Assembly: GCA_050084985.1 (NCBI GenBank)
Contig: JBITNC010000002.1
Location: 2,852,001-2,916,000, forward strand
DNA: 64,000 nt
Reading direction: 5' to 3'
From: Nageia nagi
Taxonomy: Eukaryota > Pinophyta
The translations under genes were made by a program, and so were the position numbers. The notes below the pieces were generated by a model. That model had not been told where the DNA came from. It did no database searches and saw only the letters and a list, made by a program, of their open reading frames with translations. Shown here piece after piece: positions 34,201-44,696 of this stretch (within the stretch, counting starts at the first letter, position 1; each line of letters starts with the position of its first letter).

Positions 34201-34214
34201 CGTCGGGTTCACCA
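34201..34214 (-). other. Primer binding site of the PMD-carrying element
   Basis: The minus strand reads TGGTGAACCCGACG, two bases inside the 5' LTR (34217). It begins with the TGG expected for a tRNA CCA end. I cannot name the tRNA with confidence; it is neither the initiator-Met nor the Asp type. Confidence 0.7.
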
Positions 34215-34216
34215 AA

Positions 34217-35113
34217 TGTTTACAAATAAAAATTGAGCGTGTAAATAAATAAACAGAGAAATATCTACAAACTCAATATTATCTGTATACTAGCTACGGA
34301 TAGCGATTTATTCTAGATATCAATAAACAACATAACCAATTCAGCAGTGTACTTGTACCAACCAAGACTGTGATTCGTGTACTTACCTCACGGAACGTAC
34401 CTGACAACGAAAGATGTAGATATTGGCGATGTAGTGATGATAAGCTGCCTTTTCCACAACGTCGTGACCTGCAAGGATGCGAAAAGAGGACCGCGGGCGG
34501 TCCGTTTCAGTAGTATTAGAGCGTCGGCGGTGTTCTTCCGTTCACAAAGGAGCGCCGGCGGCCCTAGCTTGATAGCTTTGACCTCTCGATTAGGTCCAGA
34601 TCTTCAGTATAGATATCTCAGATTGCAGTGTAATATCAGAATTGATCGCATATGTCAGGAGAGCTCGCGTAAGGAAGCACACAAACCACAGCCTTGTAGG
34701 CGGTACCAAGAGATACCTTAAGGGGTAGCCACTTACAAGACCATACGCAGGATCATGTGTATCCTTGTTGTTGTGGACTTACTATTAGATTCCTTATTTA
34801 TATAGATAATAGATAATACCGCCCATAGGTCGGCGTGCATCCACATAAATAAGGTTAATTCACAAGATTTAATATAAACACATCAATAAACAAGATAATT
34901 CATGCAATACTCAAGATAAACCATACAATATTCAAGATAACCCATGCAATATTCAAGATAAACCATGCAATATTCAAGGTAAACCATACAATATTCATAT
35001 TCAAGCCAAACATTGATATTATCACTTTAATCCATTCAAGACATATAGTTAGGCCAAGCATATTTCATTAATTTATTGATTTAAAAACATAAATTCATTT
35101 TTATGTGTTAACA
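34217..35113 (-). repeat. 5' LTR of the PMD-carrying element
   Basis: Pairs with 26990-27886 at about 895 of 897 positions. It carries the three GC-rich motifs (34488-34563) and the 22-bp tandem repeat. Confidence 0.95.
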
Positions 35114-35118
35114 CCAAG

Positions 35119-35895
35119 GAAGCAATCCTCTCTAAACATCACAATGTTAGAATCACCTAGTAACCGGAGTCTTTGAAGAGGTGAGCCTAAATATAGTCTC
35201 AACATGGAGTGTTTGAGTAGAAAACTTGCTCTCAACAATGCATTGAGAAAGTGTTTGTTTGCAATGAATCATACGTTGGAAGCAAGATAATCTAAACCCT
35301 TTCAATACATGCCCACTCAACAGATCCTAAACGTGGGCCCCAAGTCTCAGATCCATAAAGAATTATGGGTTTAATGATTATATTGAAGAGGCTTTTTTTT
35401 CTTTAAAAGAATATCTTGGAAGTGTATCTAAAGGCATTAACCTTCTAGAACGGAAAGTGAAGGATACACCTTACAAGGGCATGATTGTGATGCTAGTTTA
35501 AAATTGAGGTAAGGACTAGAAAATTGAACCCCTGAATAAATATAAGCAATAGTGATCTTGATCGAGTCCCAAAAGGCATTACAGATCATGAACTTAGTCT
35601 TGTTGAGATTAATTACCAACTGTCTAGTCTCACAAAAGCAAGCGAGTGCATCCAACTATCTTTGAAGGCCCTCCAAGGGCAGGGAGTGAGAAAGGAGGGT
35701 CACATCATCTACAAATGTGCCCAATCATGATAGTTCTATAATCGTTTGATTCTAAACTATCTCTCAACTTGTGAATGGGATGAATGATGTGTTATTACCA
35801 AGGGGGGAAACACTGAACGAACAACCTCATTAAACAACTTTGTAATGGGAGAGGCATTTGAGAAACTTGGCTTGAAGTCCTTCACAATTTGCTAC
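35119..35895 (-). pseudogene. LINE reverse transcriptase fragment (piece 1)
   Basis: The minus strand reads LNEVVRSVFPPLVITHHSS near 35850, then NYHDWAH, then jumps to TFVDDVTLLSHSLPLEGLQR near 35700 (F-V-D-D is the catalytic box), followed by LDALACFCETRQLVINLNKT (about 35655-35590) and ILYGSETWGP-like, SKFSTQTLHVETIFRL readings down to 35119. The jump indicates an internal deletion of much of the RT. Many stops are present. It continues into the piece at 26727-26984 across the PMD-carrying element. Confidence 0.75.
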
Positions 35896-35899
35896 TTTG

Positions 35900-36320
35900 T
35901 GTAATGTCTCCAAATTTGACATCTCACTTACTTTGGCATTTAGATATTTCATGTGGACCACCTAGAGTGGAATGTTCCCCAAGCTAAAGGTGTTTTGGTG
36001 CATTTTGTAATAATTAGGAGTGATTTGGTATTTAGAAGTGATTACGAGTATTTTAAAATAATAAACAAAGCAATTTTAGTACTTCGCAAGCATTGTAAGT
36101 AGGATGTCCCTCTTCTAGGGAGGAGCAGGCGTGTTGTATTGTATCTATTCATGATTCATGTAAGTAGTAGTCTTTTTTAATTGGGCATGATCCCAAGCAT
36201 GGAAATGTGTAATTTCTAGAACCAATTGTGAACCCCATTGTGGGGATGTCTAGTTTTGCATGACTTCAAGGTGAGATCTAAAGTCCACAATGGGACATCT
36301 AGCTACAAATGAAGTGAAAT
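35900..36320 (+). repeat. LTR fragment
   Basis: Starts TGTAATGTCTCCAAATTTG and continues ACATCTCACTTACTTTGGC, very like the start of the LTR at 1333-1380. It ends where another TGTAATGTCC start appears. Confidence 0.5.
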
Positions 36321-38110
36321 TGTAATGTCCCCCATCTGTAAGGTTCTAGTCATTTTTTGTTTTAAGGAAATTTCATTTTCTATGAGCCAAAAATTGACAT
36401 TTCATCACTTGGAATGGAAAGAAGACCTTGTGCCAATCATTTTGATGTATTTACATGACTAGGTTTTGTTACAAAACGAATAAGTTATGGCATTTTGAAG
36501 TGCTCCTATCAAGCCAGTTTTCTAATATCGCGAGCGCACGAGAATCCAAAATTCTCTTTCCAGTTGACCATTGGGAAGGTCACATCCTTCTTCTAAGGAT
36601 ATGCAATTGTCACTTAGTTAATTTAGGTGTGATTTATATTTAGTTAGAAGCAATTTTTACATGCATATAGATTATAAGAAGAGTATAAACACAAATATGG
36701 AAGGAAAGAAGAAAGGGCAAGAGGATTGTATTTACCCATTGCTTCCTTTTTATATTAGCAGGAGAAGAGCATACTTATTACATCAATGCATCTAGGATAA
36801 AAACCTTTCCCATTACAACACTATTCATTAATATAAAGTCATAATGGCTTTCAATTTCAATATTGGCCCTTTATTTGTAAGTTCCACTTGAAGGATTAAT
36901 TTATTACTCCAATTATGGGATGTTAGGCATATTTAGTATAGTTAATGTCAATAATGACGTATAAATGATCCCAAGGCAACTATTAATTGTAAATGCAATA
37001 TTAGTCACCTTATTTGGGATGTTGCATATTCCAAGCCTTGATAATTGTAATATTGGCATTAAATGGGCCTCTTTTATAATATAGCTCCCTTTTTAAGGTA
37101 AAGCATGATACCAAGGTGATTTCACCCACTGCGAGGCATTGGATGACTCCACACTTGGACGTTGGGCTTGCAGAGAGGATTTTACCATTAAGATGTGAAA
37201 TTGGGCATCCCAAGACACCCACATCTCCCCTTGGAGACTCTTAACACAATGATGATGATACCTAGGTGCATGGAGGACTCCCATAACCCAACGTTGGCAT
37301 TCCAGGCCCTTAGATGTGATTACACCCATCTCAAGACACCTCATCTTGGACGTGGGCATATGAGAGCACATGGATCACCCCTAGACACCGTTGGATGAGA
37401 TTACATCAATCCCAACACATGATTAGAGATGAAGCTACCTCTCACTATATAAGAAGCATTCTTGGAAGACAAACATTTCTCATTATTATTATGCTTTCTT
37501 ATTCTTAGTTTGGGTGTTGCTCTTTCTGGATTCCATTCTTCATCGTGAGGTCCCTATAGCAAGATGCAGTACAGGACTTATGTGGGCGCACACTTGGGGG
37601 TTAGCGCAACCCAAGTTGTAAGCTAGCTATTCAAGGGGTGTTGGTATTACCCCTGGATTAGTAGAACATTGCTAGTGGATCTCTGATATTCCACCACAAT
37701 TGCTAGAGGAAGCCCTGGTGCAAGACTTGTCACATTGCGGATCTGAGCCCTAGTGCATTAGTCTTCGTCACCAAAAGCATTGTAATTGAGATCTCCATTT
37801 TTTATCAATTGCAATTATATTCATTGGCTCATTACTTTACTATTTTGCATGCTATTCTACTGTGTTTGGCTCTCTATTCCTAGACGTTAGATCTTTGGCA
37901 TTATTTAGTAATTTTGTGAGTATTTAGCATCTCTCCCTTGGTCATTGGCATTGTGGATGATCATTGCATGTTTTAAGTGATATTATTGCTCCCATATCTG
38001 GATGTGGGTTTGCTATTGAGTAATTGATCATTGCTAGCTAGATGTGGGGTATTTTTGTGATTAGTTGATGAGATTTGGCCTTGAAGGTGTGACGTTGGCT
38101 CCTGGGAGCA
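36321..38110 (+). repeat. LTR or solo LTR, boundaries uncertain
   Basis: Begins TGTAATGTCCCCCATCTG, contains TATATAAG near 37446 and the segment ATTCAAGGGGTGTTGGTATT to AGGAAGCCC (37630-37715) that resembles 2190-2290. Several ACGTTGG words occur. No gag, pol or primer site is seen. Confidence 0.5.
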
Positions 38111-38744
38111 CATTGCCCCAAATTCGAGGCTCAGAGTGTGATGTCCCTCTCTTAGGGACAGTTTGGCTTATTTTGATTATCATTTGATTACTAAAAACTA
38201 AGGATCTACGCAAGATCTGAGTGAGAACAATTTAGGCTCATCACGAAAACGCACCCTTGGAAGATCATCTTTGGCTTATTCATCATTTTATCTCTTGGAG
38301 ACTAGCATGGAGTCAGCTTCATTCCTCTCGTGGATGAAAACATGCAAGAGAGGGTTTAGAAGGACGAAAACCCTTCTAGGCTTAAGGATGAAAACCCTTA
38401 AGTCTCATTTGGTGGCATCCCGAGACAACATTCCTAGTTCCATTCCAAGTGTGGAGGCTTCTTTAGTGGTGCATTCAGCTTGAGGAAGTGTTGTTCAGTT
38501 CAGATTTCAATTCCGGGAATTAAAGGCCCTAGTAGTGTAATGTTAGCCTTCCTTGGTGTAATGTTAGCCTTCCTAAGTGCTACGTTGGGTTTCTATGAGC
38601 ATTTTTGGTTTATTACTGCAAATTTGTCATAATTAGCTATACGTTGGAGTGTTTGTGCATTTATGAGTTGATTTGGCCAGATCCGAAGCAAGAAACCAAA
38701 CATCCCTCTCCTAGGGCACATTTGAGCATGATCTGCAGATTTGG
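38111..38744. other. LTR debris, no gene seen
   Basis: Two related phrases, GTGATGTCCCTCTCTTAGGG (38131) and ACATCCCTCTCCTAGGGCAC (38700), suggest parts of one LTR family. The ORF at 38271-38483 has no recognisable domain. Confidence 0.4.
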
Positions 38745-39671
38745 ATCATCACACACCACGAAATCACATCTCTACATAGAATGGCTATGATATTGTCCAT
38801 TCTACACTTATACATTTAGAATATCCAAGTACAATTGAAGTAAAGTATTTACCAAATGACAACAGTCCTACCAATAGTGGCATGGAAATAAATATCACCT
38901 ATGGAGCTTTCCTTGAAGCCCTCTTACTCCACCAAGGTCTAACCACCCAACAACAATGGCATCAACAATCAGCAATCACAACAACAATAGTATTATTGAT
39001 TGAAAAACATCTCCCTTCTTATGAACCTTTCTTGGTCTCAACATTTTTGGCCTCCAACCAACAATGTGCCAACCAAAATGGCAACAACAACTTTCTAATG
39101 GTAGTGCCAACAGTCTAAGGATAATCTCCAAGGTTGAATCCATTCAATAATGTTTCAACACCCTCCCAAATGATCTTCAAGGATGTTTTGACGAGCAATC
39201 CCATCTCCTCTCCTTCCAATGACCTTTAAACTTCATCTCCCATCAAGAAAAATGCATCTGATGCTTTGCCTATCCTCGAATTGCATTATTTTTGTCCAAT
39301 GTTGACGTTGGGTGTAGCTTTGACGCTAGGTGGAACTTGGTGCCAAAGTAGTAGTTTTAGAAAAAAGATAGTTCGTGCAGAAACAACAAAATCGAAGGTC
39401 AAATCTTCAACAAATGAAAGCATGCATATACTCGTTGGAAAGGTCTCTTTCCAAGCTTGCTAATATTATAGCATTTCAATTTGTATCCATTGGATGTTTG
39501 TACAAAAAGTTATGCCTTCCCAAAGATGACTGATCCATTTTGTGATAGTTTTAAGCGACATAACTCCACAAGACCATTAGGAAAAGCTCCAAACAACAAC
39601 CAAACATGAGAATTCACAAAATCCTCACTCCAATGATATTTGGTATTAGTTACATAATCCATTTCAGATCA
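38745..39671. repeat. Long direct repeat, copy 1
   Basis: Matches 40975-41973 over most of its length: shared phrases include CTATGGAGCTTTCCTTGAAG, TTCAATCCATTCAATAATG and ACATAATCCATTTC. Probably an LTR pair of a short non-autonomous element, but termini and primer site are unclear. Confidence 0.7.
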
Positions 39672-39870
39672 CACTTTTTAATGAGGAGGCATTTGATCCC
39701 CAAATACTTAAAGACAATGATGAACCAATATCCCAAACTAAACTTGTGTTTTCCTTTATCATTATGACTTTGAAATCACCATGGATTCAAGAAGACAAAT
39801 AAATTCATTAATTAAGTCCCCTAGAACACCTAATTCCAAGGGCAAATCTGGTCTTCAACAAGCTAACTTC

Positions 39871-40247
39871 ATGATAAGCTCACCAAACCAATCAACAGTC
39901 CCTAGACCTCCTCAACTTTCCATAAAAGTTGATAAACATCCAAGTTCCTCATTTGACTAGTTCACCAAGCCCACTAATTTGTCACTCCTTACTCATGTCA
40001 ATAGAACCAACATGCCCCTAATAGTCTGGCCACAACTCTTAGATTTCATGACTACCTGCCAACTAACATGATAAGCTCACCAAACCAACCAATAGTCCTT
40101 AGACCTCCTCGTCTTGCCCATACAAGATGAGAAACATCCAAGTTCTTCATTTGACTAGTTCATCAAGCCCACAAATTTGTCACTCTTTACTCATGTCACC
40201 ATGCCCCTAATAATCTGGCAACAACTCCCAGATTTCATGACTGCCTG
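39871..40247. repeat. Tandem duplication, two ~197-bp units
   Basis: ATGATAAGCTCACCAAACCA begins at 39871 and again at 40068. Both are followed by GTCCTTAGACCTCCTC-like text and TTCATTTGACTAGTTCA. It lies between the two long direct repeats. Confidence 0.8.
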
Positions 40248-40974
40248 AGAAGTAAAGAGGAATGCCACAAAGTTTGCAACAATGGATAATAAAACCCAAT
40301 TTGCTTAGCTTCAAGCATGCTTTCATACCACATGAGATATAATCACCAGTAAGCTATGCTATAATGGGATCTTCAAATACAGATTTAATATGCATTTTAT
40401 TCAATAATATAGAGTCAAATTTCATAGCCAAATCATGTCAAATCCCATTGTCATCGCCAAAACCAATGGTAGCGATGAAATATGCTACTAACTTGACTAA
40501 AAGAACTCCATATACTTCATTTACAATACAACCTGCTGATTATAAAAATGCATGAAAACATAACTAATAAAATCCATGCACAAAAACAAAACACCAATTT
40601 TTATAGTGGTAAAACCCTAATGTGGTGAAACGTCCAGTTTAAAGAGCTCTAATTTTATTATTGATCACAAAAGAATGGAGTAAAACCAAGTTAACTTGTA
40701 TGCAACAGCCAAATCTTGGCCAACACCTGCACCAATAGCTCCAATGGTCACCAACACTCCAAGATCAACCAAATCTCAACTCACAAAACACTTGCTAGCT
40801 ACCAATCTTCAACAACAACTAGAAAATGCAAAAGAAGAAACCTCATTAGTGAAACCCCCAATAGAATGTCATCCCATGATCCATAACTCTACTCCCAACA
40901 TCTCGTTGGTGAGCATTCTCCCACCACCTAGCTGAAAGACTTCTCAAGCTTCTTCTAGACCAGTCCAACAATGA
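40248..40974. other. No gene recognised
   Basis: Intervening DNA between the direct repeats. It has short frames only, none with a known domain. Confidence 0.4.
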
Positions 40975-41973
40975 AGGTCTCTCACACCACAAAATCACAT
41001 CTGGTTATTAATCTTGCCCATCCTACAATTATACATTTAAAATATCCAAGTCCAACTGAAGTAAAGTATTAGCAAATAAAAACAGTCCTGCAAACAAAAG
41101 CATGGAAATGAATCTCACCTATGGAGCTTTCCTTGAAGTTCTCTTGATCCATCAAGGTCTGACCACCCAACAACAGCGTACCAAGAACAATGGCATCAAC
41201 AAACTAACAACAATTAGTATTGTTATTGAGTGTGTTGTATGCCCTGGTTTGAGGGTTTAATATTTGTATTGGCTAATATTTGCTTGAGTTCCGTTTTGAT
41301 CATCACAACAATGGTATTTTTGGTTGAAAATGATTTCCCTTCTTATGAAGCTCTCATGCTCTCAACATTTATAGCCTCCAGCCAACAGTGTGCCAACCAA
41401 AATGGCAGCAATCACCTGCTAATGGTAGTACCAACACTCTAAGGAGAACCTCAGTAGGTTCAATCCATTCAATAATGTTTCACCTCCCTTCCAAATGATC
41501 CTCAAGGATGTTTGACGCAGCCAACCCATCTACTCGCATTCCAATGACCTTTACAGTTCATGTCCCAACAAGGAAAATGAATGTGATGCTTCGCCTGCCC
41601 CCAAAATGCATTATGTTCATCCAACATTGACGCTAAGTGTAGTGTTGGCGCTAGAGTAGCAGTTTTAGGAAAAAGACAGTTTGGAGGAAAAATAACAAAA
41701 ATGAAGGTCAAATCTTCAACAAAGGCAGGCATGTGTATATTCATTGGAAAGGTATCTTCATAAGTTGCCAATGGTATAACATTTATCTCCATTGGATGTC
41801 TATACAAAAAGTTATGTCTTCCCAAGGATGACTAATCCATTTTGTGATAGGTTGTAGCTACATAACTCCATCAGACCATTAACAATTGCTCCAAACACCA
41901 TCCAAGCATGAGAATTCACTAAATCCTCACTCCAATAATATTTGGTATTAATTACATAATCCATTTCGAATCA
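40975..41973. repeat. Long direct repeat, copy 2
   Basis: Partner of 38745-39671. It carries about 75 extra bases near 41228-41310 that resemble an LTR end plus primer-like AATGGTATTT, so it may hold a small insertion or a recombination joint. Confidence 0.7.
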
Positions 41974-42161
41974 ATGACAACTTATAAAATTTGAACTAGA
42001 CAAGATTGATGGAAACTAGGAAATGGGTATCCAAAACAATTTACAGAATTGAAAGCGAGTAACCATACCAAAAATTAAGAACAAAATTGGAAAATTTGAT
42101 CTATCTTGGATTTGAAAAATAACTCACATGGAGAGCTAAGAGATGGTGGAAAATGCACCAA

Positions 42162-42173
42162 GCTCCAATACCA
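42162..42173 (-). other. Primer-site-like sequence
   Basis: The minus strand reads TGGTATTGGAGC one base from the LTR-like segment ending at 42175. Related to the initiator-Met site with changes. Confidence 0.55.
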
Positions 42174-42174
42174 T

Positions 42175-42427
42175 TGTAAGACCCAAACCCGAAGTTTATC
42201 AAATTTCAAAGTTCAAGTTTTATATCAAACTCAACATACATACATTGATGACAAAATGTCTTATCACTTCATCTTTGTCAATAGACTCTATAAATCCCTA
42301 AAGACTCTACAACATCAACTTCTAATGACCTTGGGAATTCCTTCCATACACAAATCCAAAAATACATGAATAATAAATACTTTCACACTCCTACACACTT
42401 ATATCACCTAATCTAATTAATATTACA
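42175..42427 (-). repeat. Short LTR (253 bp)
   Basis: The plus strand reads TGTAAGACCC at 42175 and ends ATATTACA at 42427. The primer-like site sits immediately inside. TATA-like TCTATAAATCC lies near 42288. No second copy was found in the window. Confidence 0.6.
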
Positions 42428-42432
42428 ATCAT

Positions 42433-42860
42433 CCATAATCCCTAAGGATTAGGTTTCCACTACGTAATCTGCCACACTCACACCGTCACTGTGAGGAAAA
42501 CAAGTAAATCTACTGAAGTTTGGGAAATAGGGTAGCCCATAAAGAATATAGAGACCATGTGATTCACCAAGTTGAAGAAGATGCCTCCTGTAAGTTGTAA
42601 TAAGACCATTCTTGTCTACAAAAATTCTCTGCAAACCGAAATCCCCAAGATCCAACCCTTGGGTGCAAAACTCATCATCCCTAGGATCATGTAAGCAGTT
42701 TGATAGGTCCCACTAAGGGTATTAAATTCACCCAAGAAAACGACATCACCCATTGAGGAATAATGGGAGATATCTGGATAAAGATCCATGTATGTCACCA
42801 TCTTTGTGTATAGAAGACAAACATATAGACTTAGAATTGGCATGTGAACTCCATTGTGTG
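42433..42860 (-). pseudogene. LINE endonuclease-domain fragment
   Basis: Minus-strand frames read MDLYPDISHYSSMGDVVFLG, then EFNTLSGTYQT (the G-D-F-N-A-R motif of the APE-like endonuclease, here G-E-F-N), then HLLQLGESHGLYILYGLPYF and FTCFPHSDGVSVADYVV. The last blocks are the standard L-x-L-x-N-G-L-x-x-F-P and S-V-x-D-Y-V motifs. One frameshift lies near 42640. It sits just inside the intron downstream of an aldehyde oxidase exon. Confidence 0.8.
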
Positions 42861-42995
42861 CCTAATACGATGAAGTTGTATTTTACATACACAACAAAGT
42901 TTAAACATCGAACAAAAAAAGAAAAGCATAGTCAGATAAATGCGACAATTTAACACTATTTAAATGAATAGCAATGAAAAATCTAGATAACCAAC

Positions 42996-43094
42996 CTGTC
43001 CAAGGTCCACAGCAGGATTCAGGCTTCTACCACAGTCATAAACGATGTCTGTTTGAAGTATTGCAGTTGCCCCTGAAAGGAGGTCAACCTCAAC
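42996..43094 (-). CDS. Aldehyde oxidase exon (molybdenum domain), downstream exon
   Basis: 99 bp, 33 codons, phase 0. It reads [20 protein letters not shown] then [13 protein letters not shown], the strongly conserved plant aldehyde oxidase / xanthine dehydrogenase segment (S-E-V-E-V-D-L-L-x-G ... D-C-G[11 protein letters not shown]). The acceptor is TTTCAG and the donor GTTGGT. No stop or frameshift. In plants this family oxidises abscisic aldehyde and related aldehydes with a molybdenum cofactor in the cytosol. The next expected exon (E-G-A-F-V-Q-G-I-G-F) is not found in the lower-coordinate DNA I could read, so the following intron is long and TE-filled, or the gene is truncated. Confidence 0.85.
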
Positions 43095-43166
43095 CTGAAA
43101 TATATGATTGACATTAATAGTTTTGTAATATGGCTATAAATTTAGGAATATAATTTACATTCGTAC

Positions 43167-43262
43167 CTCACTTGCTGCAGCACCATAATTGAGATATTCT
43201 GAAGAGCTTGAATCAGGGACCCAGAAAGTTTGTGCAGAAAGATCCACTGATTGAAGTTGAGC
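43167..43262 (-). CDS. Aldehyde oxidase exon (molybdenum domain), upstream exon
   Basis: 96 bp, 32 codons, phase 0. It reads AQLQSVDLSAQTFWVPDSSS then SEYLNYGAAASE, matching the family segment A-Q-L-Q-x-V-x-L-S-A ... Y-L-N-Y-G-A-A-x-S-E. The acceptor is TTGGCAG and the donor is GTACGA. A 72-bp intron separates it from the exon at 42996-43094, and the joined reading is uninterrupted. This is the only host-type coding sequence in the window. It could be part of a functional gene with very long introns or an isolated gene fragment. Confidence 0.85.
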
Positions 43263-44394
43263 CTGCCAACAGAAACCCCCGCCGGTTTGGGCTCCATTAT
43301 TTGAGAATGGTCAAACTAACAAACATGAAAGTGGCACTATATATGTTAAAAAGTTCTTCAATCTGTCCTTAAAAGCATGATAGGGGTCTCTTTCTGAGTG
43401 GTCATTGACAAGTGACTCATCTTTAGTCATAAATTATATCAATGAAATATATGCTATTATTGGAATAACCTATCCTCATTATCCATGGCCAAATATAGTT
43501 GCTTGTTCTGCTAACGCAGTTCTTGCTGCTTAATTTCTATTTCAATAACATTTCTTGTTATATGCGAAACTGAAGCTTACAAAATCTTTTTACATTAACA
43601 GGTGCCTTTGATTAGATTTTGCAACCAACTGGCCATGGTGCATTATACAATATTAAGCATTTGATTAGATCTTTCAACCAAATGACCAGGAAATTGTTGA
43701 CATTAGAGTTGATGGAAATACCCCTGAAAAATGTTTTACTTCCACTTCAGAATGCATGAAGCCTCTGTGAAGCCCTGAGTAACTTCTTTGTAAGCATTAG
43801 CAACAATTTGGTTTTCGTGTTCCCCAAATACATATTTGATTGACAAATTTTCAATCGAAATTGCATTAGACTTTCATATTCAATATAAAGTCTAGATTAT
43901 CTAGTTGCAGCTAAATTTTGGAAAAGATAGTCTCCAGATCATTATGACTTTGATTAGGAGACGCAGATCCAGATGGTAACTTTAAAAAAGCAGTGAAGAT
44001 TCAGATAGCAATCTACCAAGAGAAAATAAGCTATCCAGGCTTCCAAAATGCATCCTAGACTCAAACTTCTAAAAGCTTATGACATTTAATAGGTTTTAAT
44101 CATTAAATCAAATAGAATCAAGGGGTACAAGGTTTTCCTATAAAAAGGATTTTCTTCTTGTACTCATTCAGCTGAGATTTGTGTTATCTTTTTCTCACCA
44201 AGTTGTGTCGAGTCAATATGTGTCCATAGGCATATTGAGGTAATTTGTAGGAACTTACCTAGTTTCCAGGTAGTGTCGAGTCAATATGTGTCCATAGGCA
44301 TGTTGAACAGTGCTATATGAGGGGCATTTCCTACCTATGGAGTTTAATGTGGACTGGAAAAAGGAGTTGATTATCGTAGTGGCCTAGGGGGTCG
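43263..44394. other. Probable aldehyde oxidase intron, no gene seen
   Basis: AT-rich, low-repeat DNA up to about 44.1 kb. A duplicated phrase, GTGTCGAGTCAATATGTGTC followed by CATAGGCAT, occurs at about 44205 and 44273. CTATAAAAAGG near 44142 resembles an LTR promoter. Confidence 0.45.
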
Positions 44395-44690
44395 TTGTAG
44401 AGCACTACAACGAAGGATAATGACCTCTTGTAAGAAGAGGGCTAAACATTAATGGTCAAGATCACAATAAATAGTGGACAAGGAGCCTCCAGACTCCCTA
44501 TATAAGCAATAATATCATCCGCGAATCTCATAGTATGTAGGGCTATACAATATCAAGTGCTCCTCATTTTTCTTCCTCCTATAAAGAGCAAAGCCAACAA
44601 GTCCGAGCACATTGAGGAATATGGTGGTCTATTTCAACTTGGAGTTGATGTGAACTAACTCATAGTTGGCCGAGGGGAATCCTCAAGCCA
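44395..44690 (-). pseudogene. LINE ORF2 C-terminal fragment (second copy)
   Basis: The minus strand reads RRKKNEEHLILYSPTYYEIR then G, stop, YYCLYRESGGSLSTIYCDL and CLALFLQEVI. This is the same motif series as in the pieces at 14467-14702 and 1001-1327, so it is an independent LINE copy. Several stops are present. Confidence 0.7.
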
Positions 44691-44696
44691 TGGGAC

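Larger units (their letters stand above)
26990..35113 (-). mobile_element. Young Ty3/gypsy element with gag and antisense PMD gene but no pol
   Basis: Perfect 5-bp duplication CCAAG (26985-26989 and 35114-35118). LTRs 26990-27886 and 34217-35113 are each 897 bp, TGTTTAC to GTTAACA, and differ at two positions by eye. In element (minus) orientation the order is 5' LTR, primer site 34201-34214, gag 34125-32917, no pol, an opposite-strand PMD gene 30740-32529, tandem repeats 29690-28385, polypurine tract, 3' LTR. Gag resembles the Tat group, in which extra antisense ORFs between pol and the 3' LTR are known. Loss of pol means it must have moved with enzymes from another element. Confidence 0.85.

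Noticed and set aside
44560-44600. An F-A-D-D reading suggesting a LINE reverse transcriptase active site
   Set aside because: The other frame gives a much longer match to the LINE C-terminal motif (N-E-E-H-L-I-L ... Y-Y-E-I-R-G), so the F-A-D-D reading is coincidental.
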